Below, in pieces: positions 1-6,125 of a DNA stretch of 16,627 nt. The position numbers and the translations under genes are program-made. Source of the DNA: Methanosarcina sp. UBA402. Its GTDB lineage: Archaea > Halobacteriota > Methanosarcinia > Methanosarcinales > Methanosarcinaceae. The notes under the pieces were generated by a model, which was given only the letters and a program-made list of their open reading frames with translations, made no database searches and had not been told where the DNA came from. How positions within the stretch are numbered: the stretch's first letter is position 1; each line of letters opens with the position of its first letter. Location of the stretch: contig DADO01000155.1 of NCBI GenBank assembly GCA_002509325.1, positions 1 through 16,627 of the forward strand. The letters run 5' to 3'.

Positions 1-72
1 GGACATAATCTGATAAGCGGATAAAATCCGATAAATGGACATAATCTAATAAATGGATATAAATTTGACAAA
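1..72. repeat. Degenerate 18-bp tandem repeat, four copies
   Basis: Four units of 18 bp start at 1, 19, 37 and 55. Each begins GGA and has the general form GGAcATAATcTgATAAat. Units 1 and 3 are the most alike. The array runs off the left edge, so its full copy number is unknown. Because 18 is a multiple of three, the minus strand reads through it without a stop, giving a hexapeptide-periodic frame that starts at an ATG at 120-122. It could be a minisatellite in non-coding DNA or the edge of a short coding region; I favour non-coding. Confidence 0.6.
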
Positions 73-90
73 TCAATGTAAATCAATGTA
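71..90. repeat. Perfect 10-bp tandem duplication
   Basis: AATCAATGTA occurs at 71-80 and again at 81-90 with no spacer, immediately after the 18-bp repeat array. No function is evident. Confidence 0.75.
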
Positions 91-221
91 ATAAATAGAT
101 ACTGCTTTCGGCAGGTAAACATATAGTCACGCCTATAATTGCTGCAATAAAAACCACTTTGTATCTCATCTAATAGTTGCATTATTTAGCCTCTTTACGT
201 CTGGTGGAAAGGGTACAAACC

Positions 222-266
222 TGGCTACTGGAAACCCCATCCAAAGGCATGGGGCATACAGTTCAC
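222..266 (+). mobile_element. Possible decayed right end of an IS200/IS605-type (TnpB) element
   Basis: A hairpin with a perfect 6-bp stem, CCCCAT (235-240) and ATGGGG (249-254), is preceded by GGAAA and followed by AGTTCAC (260-266). TnpB-encoding IS200/IS605 elements often end in a GC-rich subterminal hairpin followed a few bases later by AGTTCAC or a similar cleavage sequence, and that RNA is the omega RNA scaffold. Here the spacing between stem and AGTTCAC is longer than usual, and no tnpB frame is visible to the left within the window. At best this is a remnant. The match is from recalled family features, not a database comparison. Confidence 0.3.
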
Positions 267-547
267 TTCATATGCGCAACTACAGTTTGAACATTTATAA
301 ATATCAATTCTAATTTTTCCACGCTCTTTTTGGGTATTTATTGTGATCATTCAGGACCGTGGAATTATTTCGTTTAGGACAAAATTGAGAAGCTTTTCTA
401 CGAAAAAATTCCTTCTATGCTGTGTTGAGAACTATTGTCACAATTGCTGAAGATTTCCAGAGAAATGGGTAGCTCGGAAAAAATTATTAAGGTTAAGGTT
501 TATTGTTATTATGTTATCATTATTAGTCTACGTCGTAATATTGTTAC

Positions 548-579
548 TATGTATGAAATTTATGTATAAAATTATACAT
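548..579. promoter_or_regulatory. Tandem 13-bp repeat overlapping an 18-bp palindrome upstream of the PfpI gene
   Basis: TATGTATGAAATT (548-560) is followed directly by TATGTATAAAATT (561-573), identical at 12 of 13 positions. The second copy forms part of an inverted repeat, ATGTATAA (562-569), two-base spacer AA, TTATACAT (572-579). The palindrome contains a TATA-like core (TATAAAATTA). It could be a promoter with an operator-type site, about 180 bases before the PfpI start. No regulator can be named. Confidence 0.35.
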
Positions 580-759
580 TTGAAATGAAAGTGCTTTCAA
601 GTATTCTTATTTCTTTGTGCCTGTTATTTAAAGAATTTAATATTCGTTTAGGTAATGATTTGCACTTACTTACATCACTGAATTTTGAATTGAGTAGGAT
701 ATCTTAGAAAAATGGGATGCGTAATTTGAGACTCTCTAAAATAACAAGGAGTAAAACAC

Positions 760-1329
760 ATGTCCAAAAAAGTCCTTATCTTAACAGGCGATTGCGCCGA
801 GGATTATGAGGTTAAGGTACCCCAGCAGGCGCTTCAGATGTTGGGCTACCAGGTGGATGTAGCGGCACCCAACAAAAAAACTGGTGATATGCTGCAGCTG
901 GTCGTACATGACTTCACAACGCTCGATACCTATATTGAGCATCCAGGACACCGTATTCCGGTAGATGTATCCGTCGCTGAAGTAAATGTGGATGACTATG
1001 CAGGTTTGGTTGTTCCTGGCGGCAGAGCCCCGGAATACATCCGTATGTATGATGACACCATTAAAATCGTACAGGATTTCTTTGCGGCCGGCAAGCCTGT
1101 CGCAGCCATCTGCCATGGCCTGCAGCTTCTGGCGGCAGCTAAAAACTTGGAAGGCTATCGAGTAACATCATACCCAGCGTGTGCTACGGAATGCCGGTTA
1201 GCCGGTGCCGATTGGCAGCCAGAACCAGTAATTACAGACAAAAACCTGGTAACAGCTCAAGCCTGGCCTAATCACCCAGCCTGGTTAAGAGCCTTTGTTG
1301 AATTACTCGGTGCAAATATAAGAATTTAA
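760..1329 (+). CDS. DJ-1/PfpI (class I glutamine amidotransferase-like) family protein
   Basis: This 189-residue protein is a single-domain member of the DJ-1/PfpI superfamily, whose members include intracellular cysteine peptidases, protein or nucleotide deglycases and chaperones. The diagnostic features are the glycine-rich VVPGGRAPE segment (residues 84-92), where Glu92 matches the glutamate that PfpI contributes to its active site, and the nucleophile elbow AAICHG (115-120) with Cys118 followed by His119. The N-terminal KVLILTG strand and an acidic patch (residues 14-17) also fit. The whole length is the normal size for the PfpI branch. The ATG at 760 is supported by AAGGAGT at 746-752, seven bases upstream. 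There is no signal peptide or membrane segment, so it should be cytosolic. It stands alone between two long AT-rich spacers, and its base composition is visibly less AT-rich than its surroundings, which is compatible with acquisition from elsewhere but not proof. The exact substrate (peptidase or deglycase) cannot be told from sequence. Confidence 0.93.
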   Translation: MSKKVLILTGDCAEDYEVKVPQQALQMLGYQVDVAAPNKKTGDMLQLVVHDFTTLDTYIEHPGHRIPVDVSVAEVNVDDYAGLVVPGGRAPEYIRMYDDTIKIVQDFFAAGKPVAAICHGLQLLAAAKNLEGYRVTSYPACATECRLAGADWQPEPVITDKNLVTAQAWPNHPAWLRAFVELLGANIRI

Positions 1330-1662
1330 AATATTTCTTCGTAGATATAATTTATCCAAAGTTGCCTTAAATATGGTAGAGAATGACTAAAAATTCACTA
1401 GGTTTTAATTCTCCCCGAACATGATGAATCTCGTTGATTCTCTGCCGAAAATAATCCCCTTATCCCAAGACAGAATTCGGGCTTTACTATGAATTATAGT
1501 TTTGAACGTAACATTTACACTTAACCTTGCAAATGAACCAGAAACACAGCGCATAGGGTTTATAGAATAGGGCATTTCGATTTCAAGTGTAATTCTTTGC
1601 GTAGATAAGCTATAGTCCGTTGATAGAATTAAAAACAAATTTTGATTTGGATTTGATTAATT

Positions 1663-1680
1663 AATACTTTATTTTTGGAG
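1663..1680 (+). repeat. 18-base copy of the rpoH translation-start segment
   Basis: AATACTTTATTTTTGGAG at 1663-1680 is identical to 2218-2235 directly upstream of rpoH. Both copies have a GGAG followed by a TTG (1688 here, 2244 at rpoH) at 7 and 8 bases spacing. The frame after TTG 1688 stops after four sense codons, so this copy starts no protein of note. Confidence 0.7.
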
Positions 1681-1762
1681 AGTGCTTTTGAAGGGGATTT
1701 TTTAAGAGGAGGACTGACGGGAAATCGGGACGTTATTCAGAATTGGGGCAAAAGCCTCCGTT

Positions 1763-1790
1763 TACCCGGATATAGGTACCCGTATATAGG
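1763..1790. repeat. 14-bp tandem duplication
   Basis: TACCCGGATATAGG (1763-1776) is followed directly by TACCCGTATATAGG (1777-1790), differing at one position. Both contain TATA-like cores. No function is evident. Confidence 0.7.
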
Positions 1791-1955
1791 GAGAAATAAA
1801 TTAGATTTTTGGCCTTATTTTTAAAAAGTAAAAATTCTCGTACATATATCTTTCCGGCAAAACCGGAAAAAATTCTGTAAAAATCGTGCACATAAGAAAA
1901 AAACTTAGTGTGGATTTGCAGAAATTCCAGGAGAAAAAATGATCTTGCCATAAAC

Positions 1956-1963
1956 TATTTATA
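1956..1963 (+). promoter_or_regulatory. Candidate TATA box for the structured segment and tRNA-Lys
   Basis: TATTTATA lies at 1956-1963; an alternative, TATAATTA, lies at 1971-1978. An archaeal transcript would begin about 25 bases downstream, i.e. near 1985-2000, which is where the composition changes sharply from AT-rich to GC-rich. I see no equally good TATA element closer to the tRNA, so the tRNA may be made with a leader of roughly 90 bases. Confidence 0.35.
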
Positions 1964-1979
1964 GTATAGCTATAATTAG

Positions 1980-2055
1980 AGGGTTGCACCGGTGTGAGAG
2001 GTGCTCCCTGATGCAGCGGGGCAGCAGGGTGGCATGAAAAATCTCCAGGGTGTAA
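1980..2055 (+). ncRNA. GC-rich foldable segment upstream of tRNA-Lys (candidate leader or small RNA)
   Basis: About 75 bases of GC-rich sequence stand out in an AT-rich spacer. Two adjacent hairpins can be drawn. The first is GCACC (1986-1990) with GGTGC (2000-2004) around a nine-base loop. The second is CCCTG (2006-2010) with CAGGG (2025-2029), continued past one A-G mismatch by TGC (2012-2014) with GCA (2021-2023) around the loop AGCGGG. The segment begins where transcription from the TATA-like element should start and lies directly upstream of the tRNA. It could be a processed 5' leader, a separate small RNA, or a remnant of something else. I do not recognise a family. Confidence 0.3.
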
Positions 2056-2081
2056 AGAAGTAAATTAGAGAGTAAGTAACT

Positions 2082-2155
2082 GGGCCCGTAGCTCAGTCAG
2101 GCAGAGCGACTGGCTTTTAACCAGTCGGCCTAGGGTTCAAATCCCTACGGGCCCG
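2082..2155 (+). tRNA. tRNA-Lys, anticodon UUU
   Basis: A full cloverleaf is present: acceptor arm GGGCCCG (2082-2088) with CGGGCCC (2148-2154); D stem GCTC (2091-2094) with GAGC (2104-2107); anticodon stem ACTGG (2109-2113) with CCAGT (2121-2125); loop CTTTTAA (2114-2120) with anticodon TTT at 2116-2118; five-base variable loop (2126-2130); T stem TAGGG (2131-2135) with CCCTA (2143-2147) and loop TTCAAAT. The discriminator base is G at 2155. The next three bases (2156-2158) read CCA, so the 3' end may be encoded. There is no intron. A run of six T at 2211-2216, before rpoH, could end the transcript in the archaeal oligo-T manner, unless transcription continues into the polymerase operon. Confidence 0.95.
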
Positions 2156-2243
2156 CCATGTTCTTTGTTATACCCGGCGGAAAGGCCATTCACGGGGAAA
2201 GTTAATCAAGTTTTTTGAATACTTTATTTTTGGAGGAAAGGAT

Positions 2244-2480
2244 TTGACAAAATTCAGCCTGCTCGATCATGAGTCGGTCCCCAAACATGAAATCATGTCT
2301 GAGGGCGAGTTAAAGCCTGTTTTAAGCAAGTATTCCATTGAAAAGGAACAACTTCCGAAGATCAAAGTGCAGGATCCTGTTAGTAAAGAAATAGGAGCTG
2401 CTGTCGGAGATGTAGTGAAAATCACAAGAAAAAGTCAAACTGCAGGGGAGGCAGAATATTATAGACTTGTGATCGAGTAA
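2244..2480 (+). CDS. rpoH: DNA-directed RNA polymerase subunit H (RpoH, Rpb5 C-terminal homologue)
   Basis: The 78-residue protein is the archaeal H subunit, corresponding to the C-terminal assembly domain of eukaryotic Rpb5, located at the downstream jaw of RNA polymerase near A''. It has the family signatures VPKHEIM near residue 13, DPVSKEIGAAVGDVVKITR in the middle, and TAGEAEYYRLV at the C-terminus; the length is typical. The start is a TTG at 2244, supported by GGAGG at 2232-2236 seven bases upstream; no ATG fits the conserved N-terminus. It is the first gene of the polymerase operon, 85 bases after the tRNA. Its stop codon overlaps a hairpin (2479-2501). The 18 bases just upstream (2218-2235) are duplicated at 1663-1680. 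Confidence 0.96.
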   Translation: MTKFSLLDHESVPKHEIMSEGELKPVLSKYSIEKEQLPKIKVQDPVSKEIGAAVGDVVKITRKSQTAGEAEYYRLVIE

Positions 2481-2501
2481 GCGGAGGGGAGCAAACCGCT
2501 T
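2479..2501 (+). terminator. Hairpin overlapping the rpoH stop codon
   Basis: AAGCGG (2479-2484) pairs with CCGCTT (2496-2501) around an 11-base loop. The stem begins inside the TAA stop codon. No strong T run follows, so it may be an mRNA 3' structure or attenuator rather than a full terminator. The same six-base arms, in the same position relative to the stop codon, occur after fusA (14331-14349). Confidence 0.35.
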
Positions 2502-2637
2502 GCATGATCAGATTTTCTTCACGGAATGTCTTTTTGAATTCCATGCGCCATTACACGGAAAGATTCAACAACTGCATACTGATCTGAAGATCATAATTTT
2601 TTGGATTTCATCATAATAAAGCAAAGAGGGTGCTATC

Positions 2638-2640
2638 ATC
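2638..2640 (+). promoter_or_regulatory. Ambiguous rpoB2 start: ATC with well-placed Shine-Dalgarno site
   Basis: GAGGG at 2626-2630 is the only good ribosome binding site before rpoB2. Seven bases downstream lies an ATC codon (2638-2640), in frame with rpoB2 and followed by seven open codons (A-L-E-T-S-I-L) before the TTG at 2659 merges into that frame. An in-frame TAA at 2617-2619 closes the frame upstream. No ATG, GTG or TTG lies between that stop and 2659. Either TTG 2659 is used with the site 28 bases away, or ATC is used as a non-canonical start. Confidence 0.4.
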
Positions 2641-2658
2641 GCGTTAGAAACCAGTATA

Positions 2659-4284
2659 TTGTCGCAGGCTTATTTTACACGGGATAAGATAGTGCAGCAC
2701 CATATAGATTCATTTAACAAGTTTATAGATTACGGGCTGCAAAAAATCATAGATGAACAAAAAGTAATAGAAACTGATATCGAGGATACCTACCTTAGAC
2801 TCGGCAAGATCCGGGTAGAACATCCAGTCGTAAAGGAAGCAGATGGGGCAATTGAAAAACTTTATCCCAATGAGGGTAGGCTCAGGAACCTCTCATACTC
2901 AGGTCCTCTCTATCTTGAAATGGGTGTGGTAAAAGATGGGGTTGGGTCCGAGATGATGGAGGCAAAAATAGGGCAGCTTCCGATCATGATCAAATCTAAA
3001 ATCTGTAACCTTCCCGGGCTTAGCGATGCTGAAAAGATCCGCTATGGAGAAGACCCCCTTGATCCTGGAGGATATTTCATTATAGGCGGTACCGAAAGGG
3101 TGGTTATGACCCTTGAAGACCTTGCCCCTAACAAAATTCTTGTGGAATATGGCGAGAGATATGGTGATATTATAGAGGTTGCAAAGGTTTTCTCCCAGAA
3201 GCGCGGATACAGGGCTCTCGTAATTGTAGAGAGAGGAAGAAAGTCCCTGCTCGAGGTTTCTTTCCCTTCGATTTCGGGCAGAGTATTCTTCATTACTCTG
3301 ATGAGAGCTCTTGGGATTATAACTGATGAAGATATTGTTAATGCAGTTTCAAGTGATCCCGAAATAATCAAGTTCATGCTGGAAAACCTTGAAGAGGCCG
3401 AGGTCGAAACCCAGGAAGAAGCAATCGAGAAAATCGGGGCCCGAGTCGCTGCAGGCCAGGCTAAGGAATACCAGATAAAAAGGGCAAATTATGTTATTGA
3501 CAGGTACCTGTTCCCGCATCTCGGAAATGACACAAAAGATAGGATCTCCAAGGCTCATTTCCTTGCAAGAATGGCTGAGTCGTGTTTCGAGCTGGCCCTT
3601 GGAAAGCGTTCGGAAGACGATAAAGACCACTATGCAAACAAAAGGCTGAAACTTGCAGGAGACCTGATGGAAGATCTCTTCAGGGTCTCTTTCAACAGGC
3701 TTGCAAGAGATATAAAATACCAGCTTGAGCGTGCAAACATGAGGAACAGAGAACTCAATGTTGCAACAATAGTCAGGGCAGATGTATTAACTGACCGCCT
3801 GCAACACCCGCTGGCAACTGGAAACTGGGTCGGAGGAAGAACAGGTGTGTCTCAGCTTCTGGACAGAAATGACTATATCTCCACACTTTCTCATTTACGC
3901 CGTGTGATTTCTCCTCTTTCCCGCGCCCAGCCTCACTTTGAGGCAAGAGACCTGCATGCAACCCAGTGGGGAAGGCTGTGTCCTTCTGAAACCCCTGAAG
4001 GTCCGAACTGTGGTCTGGTTAAAAATTTTGCCGAAATGGTTGAGCTTTCTACAGGTATAGAAGAGATAGACAGCATGAAGAAAATTCTCCATGACCTGAA
4101 TGTCGATCGCGTTGTTGTAAAGGTACCTGAAATCCCGGCAAAGATGAAAGAAACCCTATTTGATGAGTTTGGAGAAGAGATTGTTGAAGAGTATGAAGAG
4201 CCTTCTGAAGCTGAAAGCAAGTACAAAGATGAGGATTTCTACGATTATTCAGATGCGGATGATTCCGGATCGTTCGATGATTGA
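2659..4284 (+). CDS. rpoB2: DNA-directed RNA polymerase subunit B'' (RpoB2)
   Basis: This is the N-terminal half of the archaeal RNA polymerase second-largest subunit, the protrusion, lobe and fork portion of Rpb2/beta. Recognisable segments are the N-terminal DSFNKFIDYGLQKII, RLGKIRVEHPVV, GGYFIIGGTERVV (about residues 137-149), the fork region DRNDYISTLSHLRRVISPL (about 401-419), and LHATQWGRLCPSETPEGPNCGLVKN (about 430-454), which is highly diagnostic. B split into B'' and B' is typical of methanogens and halophiles. From the TTG at 2659 the protein has 541 residues; an upstream start at the ATC at 2638 would add seven. The last 36 residues (506-541) are strongly acidic, 17 of 36 being Asp or Glu, and look like a flexible tail at the split site. 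The stop codon is followed 14 bases later by the rpoB1 ATG, so translation is probably coupled. Confidence 0.96.
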   Translation: MSQAYFTRDKIVQHHIDSFNKFIDYGLQKIIDEQKVIETDIEDTYLRLGKIRVEHPVVKEADGAIEKLYPNEGRLRNLSYSGPLYLEMGVVKDGVGSEMMEAKIGQLPIMIKSKICNLPGLSDAEKIRYGEDPLDPGGYFIIGGTERVVMTLEDLAPNKILVEYGERYGDIIEVAKVFSQKRGYRALVIVERGRKSLLEVSFPSISGRVFFITLMRALGIITDEDIVNAVSSDPEIIKFMLENLEEAEVETQEEAIEKIGARVAAGQAKEYQIKRANYVIDRYLFPHLGNDTKDRISKAHFLARMAESCFELALGKRSEDDKDHYANKRLKLAGDLMEDLFRVSFNRLARDIKYQLERANMRNRELNVATIVRADVLTDRLQHPLATGNWVGGRTGVSQLLDRNDYISTLSHLRRVISPLSRAQPHFEARDLHATQWGRLCPSETPEGPNCGLVKNFAEMVELSTGIEEIDSMKKILHDLNVDRVVVKVPEIPAKMKETLFDEFGEEIVEEYEEPSEAESKYKDEDFYDYSDADDSGSFDD

Positions 4285-4298
4285 GGGGTCGATGCCAG

Positions 4299-6113
4299 AT
4301 GACTAAAGCAAAAGTATTCATAAACGGGGAGCTTGTCGGAACCCATGATAACTCTGCAGAGCTTGTAAATGAGCTTCGAAAAATGAGGCGACAGGGGTTT
4401 GTATCCAGACAGGTCAATGTCGCTCTTAACGAGAGCACCAGAGAAGTAATTATAAACTCCGATATGGGCAGGGCGAGAAGGCCCCTCTTAATCGTTGAGA
4501 ACGGAGCTCTCAAAGTAACTGAGGAGCATGTAGAGAAAATTAAGAACGGAGAAATTAACTTTGACGATCTGGTGAAAGAAGGCTGTATAGAGTATCTTGA
4601 CGCTGAAGAAGAAGAAAACGCTTACATTGCAATTAATGAAGCTGATATTACCCAGAAACATACACATATGGAGATAGATCCCGAGCTTATTCTAGGAATT
4701 TCTACGGGAATGGTTCCTTATCCGGAACACAACTCATCTCCGCGTAATACCATGGGTGCAGCCATGATCAAGCAGTGTATCGGAGTTGCAACTGCAAACC
4801 AGAAACTCAGACCAGATACCCGTGCTCATGTCCTTCACTATCCTCAGAGAGCACTTTCCAAGACCAGAACCTCAGAAGCAATAGGTTTTGACGACAGGCC
4901 TGCTGGCCAGAATTTCGTTGTTGCAGTCCTATCCTATGAAGGATATAACATTGAAGACGCTCTCATTTTCAACAATGGTTCTGTCGAAAGAGGCTTGGGA
5001 AGAAGTCATTTCCTCAGGACTTTTGAAGGGGAAGAGAGAAGGTATCCGGGTGGACAGGAAGATAAGTTCGAGATACCTGATTCCGAGTACCGTGGAGCTC
5101 GCAGCGCAGATGCCTATGCGAACCTTGATGTTGACGGGCTTGTGAATCCTGAAACCGCGGTCGGTCCTAACGACGTACTTATCGGAAAAACCAGTCCTCC
5201 AAGATTCCTTGAAGAACCATCTGACTTCGGGATTGCAGTTGAGCAGAGGAGAGAAAGCTCGGTAACCATGCGGTCCAATGAAACCGGAATTGTAGATACA
5301 GTCATTCTAACAGAATCCATTAACGGAACCCGGCTTGCCAAGGTAAAGGTAAGAGACGAAAGGATCCCTGATATAGGGGACAAATTTGCCTCAAGACACG
5401 GGCAGAAAGGGATTATTGGCCTAAAAGTTCCAATTGCAGATATGCCGTTTACGGAATCCGGCATGACCCCGGACCTGATGATTAACCCGCATGCAATTCC
5501 TTCCCGTATGACTGTAGGCCATGTCATGGAAATGATTGGCGGGAAAGTGGGTTCCATGGAAGGCAGAAGAGTTAATGCAACGGCTTTCTCCGGGGAAAAA
5601 GAAGAAGTCCTCAGAGAATCCCTGAAAAAGCACGGCTTTACACATACAGGAAAAGAGGTTTTCTACGATGGAGCCACAGGCAGGATGATCCCTGCGGATG
5701 TTTTCGTAGGAGTTATTCTTTACCAGAAACTGCACCATATGGTTACTTCCAAAATGCATGCCAGATCCCGTGGACCTGTGCAGGTGCTTACCCGCCAGCC
5801 AACCGAAGGCCGAGCCAGGGAAGGGGGTCTCAGGTTTGGCGAGATGGAGCGTGATGTGCTGGTAGGGCACGGAGCTGCCATGTCGTTAAAAGAGAGGCTG
5901 CTCGACGAGTCGGACAAAGTTGTGGAACTTGTCTGCTCTCACTGCGGAATGATTGCAACGTACGATAAGCAGCGGAATGTCGCTTTTTGCTCAGCCTGTG
6001 GAGCTGACACGGATATATATCCTGTGGAGATGAGCTACGCATTCAAGCTGCTGTTAGACGAAATCAAATCCCTGGGAGTTGCGCCCAGGCTTAATCTTGA
6101 AGATGCGGTATGA
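4299..6113 (+). CDS. rpoB1: DNA-directed RNA polymerase subunit B' (RpoB1)
   Basis: This 604-residue protein is the C-terminal half of the split B subunit and holds the hybrid-binding, wall, anchor and clamp parts. Motifs include the NIEDALIFNNGSVERGLGRS segment, GDKFASRHGQKGI (residues 360-372) with the basic residues lining the nucleic-acid channel, and HHMVTSKMHARSRGPVQ followed by LTRQPTEGRAREGGLRFGEMERD, which is nearly invariant. A zinc site near the C-terminus is formed by Cys546, Cys549, Cys564 and Cys567. The frame opens at a TTG at 4281, but that codon overlaps the rpoB2 stop, whereas the ATG at 4299 has GAGGGG at 4283-4288 in front of it and yields the expected MTKAKVFINGE start. 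It must associate with B'' to form a complete B subunit. Confidence 0.97.
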   Translation: MTKAKVFINGELVGTHDNSAELVNELRKMRRQGFVSRQVNVALNESTREVIINSDMGRARRPLLIVENGALKVTEEHVEKIKNGEINFDDLVKEGCIEYLDAEEEENAYIAINEADITQKHTHMEIDPELILGISTGMVPYPEHNSSPRNTMGAAMIKQCIGVATANQKLRPDTRAHVLHYPQRALSKTRTSEAIGFDDRPAGQNFVVAVLSYEGYNIEDALIFNNGSVERGLGRSHFLRTFEGEERRYPGGQEDKFEIPDSEYRGARSADAYANLDVDGLVNPETAVGPNDVLIGKTSPPRFLEEPSDFGIAVEQRRESSVTMRSNETGIVDTVILTESINGTRLAKVKVRDERIPDIGDKFASRHGQKGIIGLKVPIADMPFTESGMTPDLMINPHAIPSRMTVGHVMEMIGGKVGSMEGRRVNATAFSGEKEEVLRESLKKHGFTHTGKEVFYDGATGRMIPADVFVGVILYQKLHHMVTSKMHARSRGPVQVLTRQPTEGRAREGGLRFGEMERDVLVGHGAAMSLKERLLDESDKVVELVCSHCGMIATYDKQRNVAFCSACGADTDIYPVEMSYAFKLLLDEIKSLGVAPRLNLEDAV

Positions 6114-6125
6114 GGTGAGGTGGAT

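Larger units (their letters stand above)
123..759. other. AT-rich intergenic region upstream of the PfpI gene
   Basis: No convincing coding region is visible on either strand. The stretch holds a hairpin with a TTCAC-type end (235-265, listed separately), a TATA-like TTTATAAATA at 294-303, a 13-bp tandem repeat with an overlapping palindrome (548-579, listed separately), and the PfpI ribosome binding site at 746-752. The rest looks like featureless AT-rich spacer. Confidence 0.6.
1330..1979. other. AT-rich intergenic region between the PfpI gene and the tRNA-Lys region
   Basis: No supported gene is seen. A 77-codon frame on the minus strand (1405-1638) has a TTG start, no recognisable family and no good ribosome binding site. 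Structures present are: an 18-base copy of the rpoH translation-start segment (1663-1680); a 14-bp tandem repeat (1763-1790); a perfect 7-bp hairpin TTTCCGG-CAAAA-CCGGAAA (1851-1869) without a following T run; and a TATA-like element TATTTATA (1956-1963) just before the GC-rich segment. The region could include decayed coding DNA but nothing identifies it. Confidence 0.55.

Noticed and set aside
1405..1638. 77-codon minus-strand frame in the spacer
   Set aside because: TTG start, no convincing Shine-Dalgarno site, no recognisable motif, AT-rich composition; kept only as a note in the spacer entry.
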